Shown: piece by piece, positions 53,830 through 57,302 of the stretch | How positions within the stretch are numbered: the stretch's first letter is position 1 | Layout: each line of letters starts with the position of its first letter | Source of the DNA: Exilibacterium sp. | Lineage (GTDB): Bacteria > Pseudomonadota > Gammaproteobacteria > Pseudomonadales > Cellvibrionaceae | Reading direction: 5' to 3' | NCBI GenBank assembly: GCA_028280195.1 | Contig: JANQMH010000058.1 | Coordinates: 1-57,302 of the forward strand | DNA length: 57,302 nucleotides | Notes under the pieces: generated by a model | What the model saw: only the letters and a program-made list of their open reading frames with translations | Database searches by the model: none | What the model was told of the DNA's origin: nothing | Position numbers and translations under genes: made by a program

Positions 53830-56124
53830 TTAGAACGAGACTCGGAAAGAACCCCCGAAAAACCTCTCGGCTTCCCTGGGAATATAGTGGGCCACGGCGC
53901 CGGTGACCAGAGCGTCGCGGAAGATATTGTTGGCATAGCTTTCATCAAACAGATTGCGCACAAAAAAGTTGATCTGATAGCGCTCCTGCTGATCGAGCAG
54001 GCCGAAAGACAGATTGGCAATACCGTAGTCCTCCTGAATGGTCAGCGGGTCCTGGTTGAGGGAGAACTGCACATCGTCCTGCCAGACATAGCCCAACTGC
54101 ACATAACCGTCCCAGGCGGAGGCGCCCAAGGCTGTCTGGTAGCGGCCGTTGAGGCTGTATTTGAGTTCCGGCGCATTCTGCAGCTCGCCGCCGGCCAGGT
54201 CCTGGAGACCGCCGACACAGCCCTGGGCCTCGGTCTGGCCAGGATAGCACTGCCCCTGCGGAAACTCGTCGATCTCCGCATCGGTATAGGTCAGGCCGCC
54301 GCTGAGGGTAAAGCCCTCGCTCAGCAGGGCGGTAAACTCGGTTTCGAAGCCGCTGCTTTCCACCTCACCGGCGTTGACCAGAATGGCCACCAACTCGCCC
54401 GGCAGGGCCACCTGGGCCTGGAAATTATCGTACTTGCTGTAGAAAAACGCCGAGTTGATCTGCAGGCGGCGGTCGAACAGCCGCGCCTTCAGGCCCACTT
54501 CAAAAGCATCGACTTCTTCGGCGTCGATGGGTTCGGCGTCCTGCTGCACCGTGGCGGCAACATTGAATGCCTTGCCTTTATAGCCGCGCGAGTAGGTGGC
54601 GTAGGCGTTGATATCGGCGTTGAATTCATAGCTCAAACCCACCCGGCCGGTCACTGTGCTGTCGTCAGTGCTGCCGTCGATATCCGCCGGGTTACCCTGG
54701 GCATTGGTGAAGGCAAAGTCCCCTTCGACCAGGGTGCGACTCGGGTCGCGAAAGGCGGTGTATTCCAGTTCTTCGTCGATATAACGCGCACCGGCAATCA
54801 CGCTCAGGCGGTCGGTGAGCGGGTAGGTGAGTTCGCCGAACAGCGACAGGTTGGTGGTCTCCACTGTGCCGTCGAACTCACCGCTCTGGAAGATGGCCTG
54901 ACCGAGCCCGCCGACAAAGGGGCTGAGACGGCGCTGGAAGTTTCGATCCAGATCGAGCAGAAAGGCGTAGGCGCCGACCACGTAGCTGACATCGCTTTCG
55001 GCCGGAGAGGACAGTCTGACTTCCTGGGTAAACTGCTCCAGGCGAGTGTCGCCGGCATTCAGGTTCAGCTGCACCACACCGGGGGTACCGGCTTCGCCCG
55101 GCGTGCCGTCGACATCGATATTGTTGTTGAAATCAAATTCCCGATAGGCAGTGATCGACGTCAGTGTATGGCCACTGCTCAGCACCCAGTCGACCTGGCC
55201 GGAAACCCCCCACTGCTCGCTTTCGTTGAAGACATCGCTACCGGCATTGGTTTTGGTATTCTCCTTTCCGGGCCTGACATCACCCAAAGCCTGGGCTACG
55301 GCTGCGGCCTGGGCAGGTATCAATGCTGTGGACAGGTCGCGATATTGGAGCTGGCAGCAGTCATTGTCGGTTTCGCGGTAGTCGGCGATAAAGCGGAACG
55401 TCAGTTCATCGCTGGGCTCTATCATCAGTTTGCCGCGCAGGCCCTGGGACTCGAAACCGTTGAGTTCGCGCCCGTCGGCGAGGTTGTCGATGTGGCCGTC
55501 GCGCTCTTTGAAAAAGCCGGTCAGGCGCGCGCTGGCGATTTCCGACAGCGGGCCGGAGATTGCGCCTTTATAGTGTTGCTCGCCGCCCTCGGCAGCCAGC
55601 ACTTCAAACATACCTTCGGTTTCGTAGGAGGGATCTTTGGTGACCACGCTGATCACCCCGGCGGAGGCGTTTTTACCGAACAGTGTACTCTGCGGGCCGC
55701 GCAGGACTTCCACCCGGTCGATATCCACCAGGTCCTGCAGTCCCTGGCTCTGGCGGCCGAGGACCACGCCGTCGAGCACGAAGGAAACACTGGGCTCAAC
55801 CGCGGAGCTGAACACACCGGTGCCGATACCGCGGATCTGCACGCGCGAATTCAGGTCGTTGCTGCTTTGGGTAAATGTCAGGCTGGGCACCACTTCCGCC
55901 AGGTTTTCGATACCCCCGACAAAGTTCTGCTCCAGACTCTGACCCGTTACGGCGCTCACGGCTACAGGCACTTCCTGCAGAGAACGCTCGATGCGGGTGG
56001 CGGTGACAATGATCTCTTCCAGCTCCAGGCCTATGCCTTCCTGAGCGGTTAGTGGCGCGGTGCCGGTGGCGAGGGTCAGTGCGATCGCGACGGGAAGGGC
56101 CTTCTCATGTGCGACTGGGTTCAC
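53830..56124 (-). CDS. TonB-dependent outer-membrane receptor
   Basis: 764 residues from GTG 56124, with GGAG 8 bases upstream. Signal peptide (PVAIALTLATGTAPLTAQ), TonB-box-like LEEIIVTATRIE, a plug domain (VPVAVSAVTGQSLEQNF, VQIRGIGTGVFSSAVEP, VEVLRGPQSTLFGKNASAG) and a 22-strand type barrel ending in the C-terminal phenylalanine (GGSFRVSF). The FGKNASAGVI pattern matches the large receptor group of marine and sphingomonad-type bacteria that import glycans or related compounds. Two palindromic sites upstream suggest repression by a regulator not in the window. Ends at a strong terminator; sulfatase follows. Confidence 0.94.
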   Translation of the reverse strand: MNPVAHEKALPVAIALTLATGTAPLTAQEGIGLELEEIIVTATRIERSLQEVPVAVSAVTGQSLEQNFVGGIENLAEVVPSLTFTQSSNDLNSRVQIRGIGTGVFSSAVEPSVSFVLDGVVLGRQSQGLQDLVDIDRVEVLRGPQSTLFGKNASAGVISVVTKDPSYETEGMFEVLAAEGGEQHYKGAISGPLSEIASARLTGFFKERDGHIDNLADGRELNGFESQGLRGKLMIEPSDELTFRFIADYRETDNDCCQLQYRDLSTALIPAQAAAVAQALGDVRPGKENTKTNAGSDVFNESEQWGVSGQVDWVLSSGHTLTSITAYREFDFNNNIDVDGTPGEAGTPGVVQLNLNAGDTRLEQFTQEVRLSSPAESDVSYVVGAYAFLLDLDRNFQRRLSPFVGGLGQAIFQSGEFDGTVETTNLSLFGELTYPLTDRLSVIAGARYIDEELEYTAFRDPSRTLVEGDFAFTNAQGNPADIDGSTDDSTVTGRVGLSYEFNADINAYATYSRGYKGKAFNVAATVQQDAEPIDAEEVDAFEVGLKARLFDRRLQINSAFFYSKYDNFQAQVALPGELVAILVNAGEVESSGFETEFTALLSEGFTLSGGLTYTDAEIDEFPQGQCYPGQTEAQGCVGGLQDLAGGELQNAPELKYSLNGRYQTALGASAWDGYVQLGYVWQDDVQFSLNQDPLTIQEDYGIANLSFGLLDQQERYQINFFVRNLFDESYANNIFRDALVTGAVAHYIPREAERFFGGSFRVSF

Positions 56125-56166
56125 AGTTGAGTCTCCATTGGCTGGTTATTTCATCTCATCATTATT

Positions 56167-56184
56167 GTTATCCGATCGGATAAC
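56167..56184. promoter_or_regulatory. Palindromic operator 1 before the TonB receptor
   Basis: GTTATCCGATCGGATAAC is a perfect 18-base palindrome, 43 bases upstream of the receptor GTG, likely just downstream of the transcription start. Shape fits a TetR- or LacI-type repressor dimer. Confidence 0.75.
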
Positions 56185-56194
56185 CCGGCCTAAA

Positions 56195-56210
56195 CTAACC
56201 GATCGGATAA
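56195..56210. promoter_or_regulatory. Palindromic operator 2 before the TonB receptor
   Basis: CTAACCGATCGGATAA is a second copy of the palindrome with two changes in the left half, centre 27 bases from copy 1. It lies between a TTGACG -35 (minus strand, 56220-56215) and a weak -10, so binding would block RNA polymerase. Confidence 0.7.
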
Positions 56211-56272
56211 TTGTCGTCAACTACCACCTGCTAAAATTTTGACGCCGGTCCACGGGTGGTTGCAAGGCACCG

Positions 56273-57302
56273 TCAGACCGCCTCAGCTGCGGTGATTTCC
56301 ACCGTTGCGCTGAGTGCGTCTTCGGCGCCGGCGTGCCGGGCTGCGATAATAGCGTAGCGGCCGGACGCTACCATAAATGTATCGGCCGGTTCATCGAAAT
56401 ACGCCAGTGCCGAGACCGGCAGCTTCAGTGCCACCGATCGTGCCTCTCCGGCGGCAAGGGGCACGCGCGCAAACGCTTTCAGCTCCAGCGCCGCCCGCTC
56501 CACCGCGGCATCGATAGCACTGATATAAATCTGCAGCACTTCGCTGACCGCCACCGCGCCGGTATTGCGCAGCCTTACCACCAGCTCGAAGCAGGCGTCA
56601 CTGCCACTGCCCTGTTGCGCCACACGCAGGTTTTCATAGGCAATATCGCTGTAACTGAGTCCATAGCCAAAGGCGAAAGCCGGTTGATGGCCGTTGCGTG
56701 CCAGCAGCCGGTAGCCGTGCCAGAGGTCGTAGCTGACGGCTTCGGCGTCCGGATCGAAGGCCGGCAGGTGGGCGGCGTCGGTGGGAATGACAAACGGCAG
56801 TCTGCCGCTGGGGGCATGCTCGCCAAACAGCACCTCGCCCAGGGCATTGCCGCCTTCCATACCGGGATACCAGATCAACATGATGGCCGCCGCATCCCGG
56901 CGCCAGTCTTCCATCAGCACGGCGCTGCCGCTCATCACCAGTACTGCGGTGCGCGGATTGGCGGCGGCCACAGTCTTGATCAGATCCCGCTGGGCGGCCG
57001 GCAGTTGCAGCGAGCGGCGGTCGCCGCCGCGGCCGAACAGTTCGTTTTCGGGGCTGGCCTGCAAGCGGCGCTTTTGCGCCGCCCGGGCCACCAGCCGGCG
57101 CCACAATGGCGCCAGCAGCGGCAGGCGGAACAGGCCGTCGAGCAGGCCCGGCGGTTTGATACCGTCGGCGAAGGGTTCCATGGCAACCGGGGCGATATAC
57201 TCGCCTTCGTCCTCGTGGGTGTAGCCGACTACCACGATCGCGGTATCGGCGGCAGCGGCGCAGGCGGCCGCCTGCTGCAGATCGCTGCCGTCGCAGTAGT
57301 CA
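56273..57302 (-). CDS. GH3 family beta-glucosidase, N-terminus beyond window
   Basis: 343 C-terminal residues are visible; the frame is open to the window edge, upstream of the internal GTG at 57235, so the gene starts outside. Seen GH3 motifs: AIVVVGYTHEDEGEY (acid/base loop region of the C-terminal alpha/beta domain), VLVMSGSAVLMEDWR, LIWYPGMEGGNALGEVLFG, SGRLPFVIP, then HGYRLLARNGHQPAFAFGYGLSY and an FnIII-like domain from about 235 on. It removes terminal beta-linked sugars from oligosaccharides, probably in the periplasm. It is the upstream neighbour of the TonB receptor, same strand, with about 150 bases between. Confidence 0.93.
   Translation of the reverse strand, partial: DYCDGSDLQQAAACAAAADTAIVVVGYTHEDEGEYIAPVAMEPFADGIKPPGLLDGLFRLPLLAPLWRRLVARAAQKRRLQASPENELFGRGGDRRSLQLPAAQRDLIKTVAAANPRTAVLVMSGSAVLMEDWRRDAAAIMLIWYPGMEGGNALGEVLFGEHAPSGRLPFVIPTDAAHLPAFDPDAEAVSYDLWHGYRLLARNGHQPAFAFGYGLSYSDIAYENLRVAQQGSGSDACFELVVRLRNTGAVAVSEVLQIYISAIDAAVERAALELKAFARVPLAAGEARSVALKLPVSALAYFDEPADTFMVASGRYAIIAARHAGAEDALSATVEITAAEAV

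Noticed and set aside
53887-56052. 721-residue open frame antisense to the TonB receptor gene
   Set aside because: Same cause: antisense of a GC-rich gene. The receptor on the minus strand has signal, plug, barrel and a terminator.

Overview
The window is GC-rich bacterial chromosome from a gammaproteobacterium. Two blocks keep the gene order I recall from Pseudomonas aeruginosa: pyrD / rmf / rlmKL, and uup / slt followed by topA - DUF6586 - small protein - sulA - lexA - psrA - nagZ - MTI phosphorylase - csiV - mfd - gap. The inserted genes (GGGAAAA arrays, an orphan kinase/phosphatase/FHA set, a TonB receptor + sulfatase + GH3 locus) and the diverged proteins suggest a marine relative (Cellvibrionales/Halieaceae-like) rather than Pseudomonas itself; this placement is inference. 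No rRNA, tRNA, CRISPR array, insertion sequence or prophage was seen.

Layout. 1-6693 (minus): a Bat-type operon, MoxR ATPase - DUF58 - DUF4381 - BatA - BatB/C fusion - BatD (BatD cut by the window edge). 6876-18167: NAD-glutamate dehydrogenase, DUF2835, pyrD, rmf, rlmKL, uvrB. 18369-19713: a less GC-rich PepSY membrane protein plus a small membrane protein. 19803-25576: a membrane-anchored Ser/Thr kinase, a PP2C phosphatase and a divergent double-FHA protein, followed by a DUF5610-like protein with an EF-hand-like loop. 25655-34732: glutaredoxin-like protein, TatD, CheV with a convergent helical partner, lytic transglycosylase Slt, ABC-F protein Uup, a universal stress protein and two membrane-anchored proteins of unknown function. 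35134-51916: the conserved topA-to-gap block, including the SOS genes lexA/sulA, the fatty-acid sensor psrA, NagZ, a purine/methylthioinosine salvage pair, a cold-shock protein, CsiV, Mfd and a long-form GAPDH. 51998-57302 (minus): a lipoprotein sulfatase, a TonB-dependent receptor and a GH3 beta-glucosidase (N-terminus beyond the window), likely for uptake and breakdown of a sulfated or beta-linked glycan, with a palindromic repressor site before the receptor.

Regulatory sites readable from the sequence: two tandem LexA boxes before lexA, a PsrA-type operator next to a sigma70-like promoter before psrA, a repeated palindrome centred on CCGATCGG before the TonB receptor, a strong intrinsic terminator between the receptor and the sulfatase, and a terminator-like hairpin in the gap leader.

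The most unusual feature is a set of short tandem repeats at gene junctions, mostly with units of 7 bp or multiples of 7 (7, 14, 21). Several overlap or touch stop codons: the AGTNACT array supplies the stop of the glutamate dehydrogenase gene, GGGAAAA arrays abut both convergent stops of cheV and its neighbour, and a 14-bp array contains the uspA stop. The second highlight is the stand-alone kinase/phosphatase/FHA module, in which all three proteins carry a single membrane anchor and the kinase ends in a formylglycine-generating-enzyme-like domain that lacks the usual catalytic cysteine.
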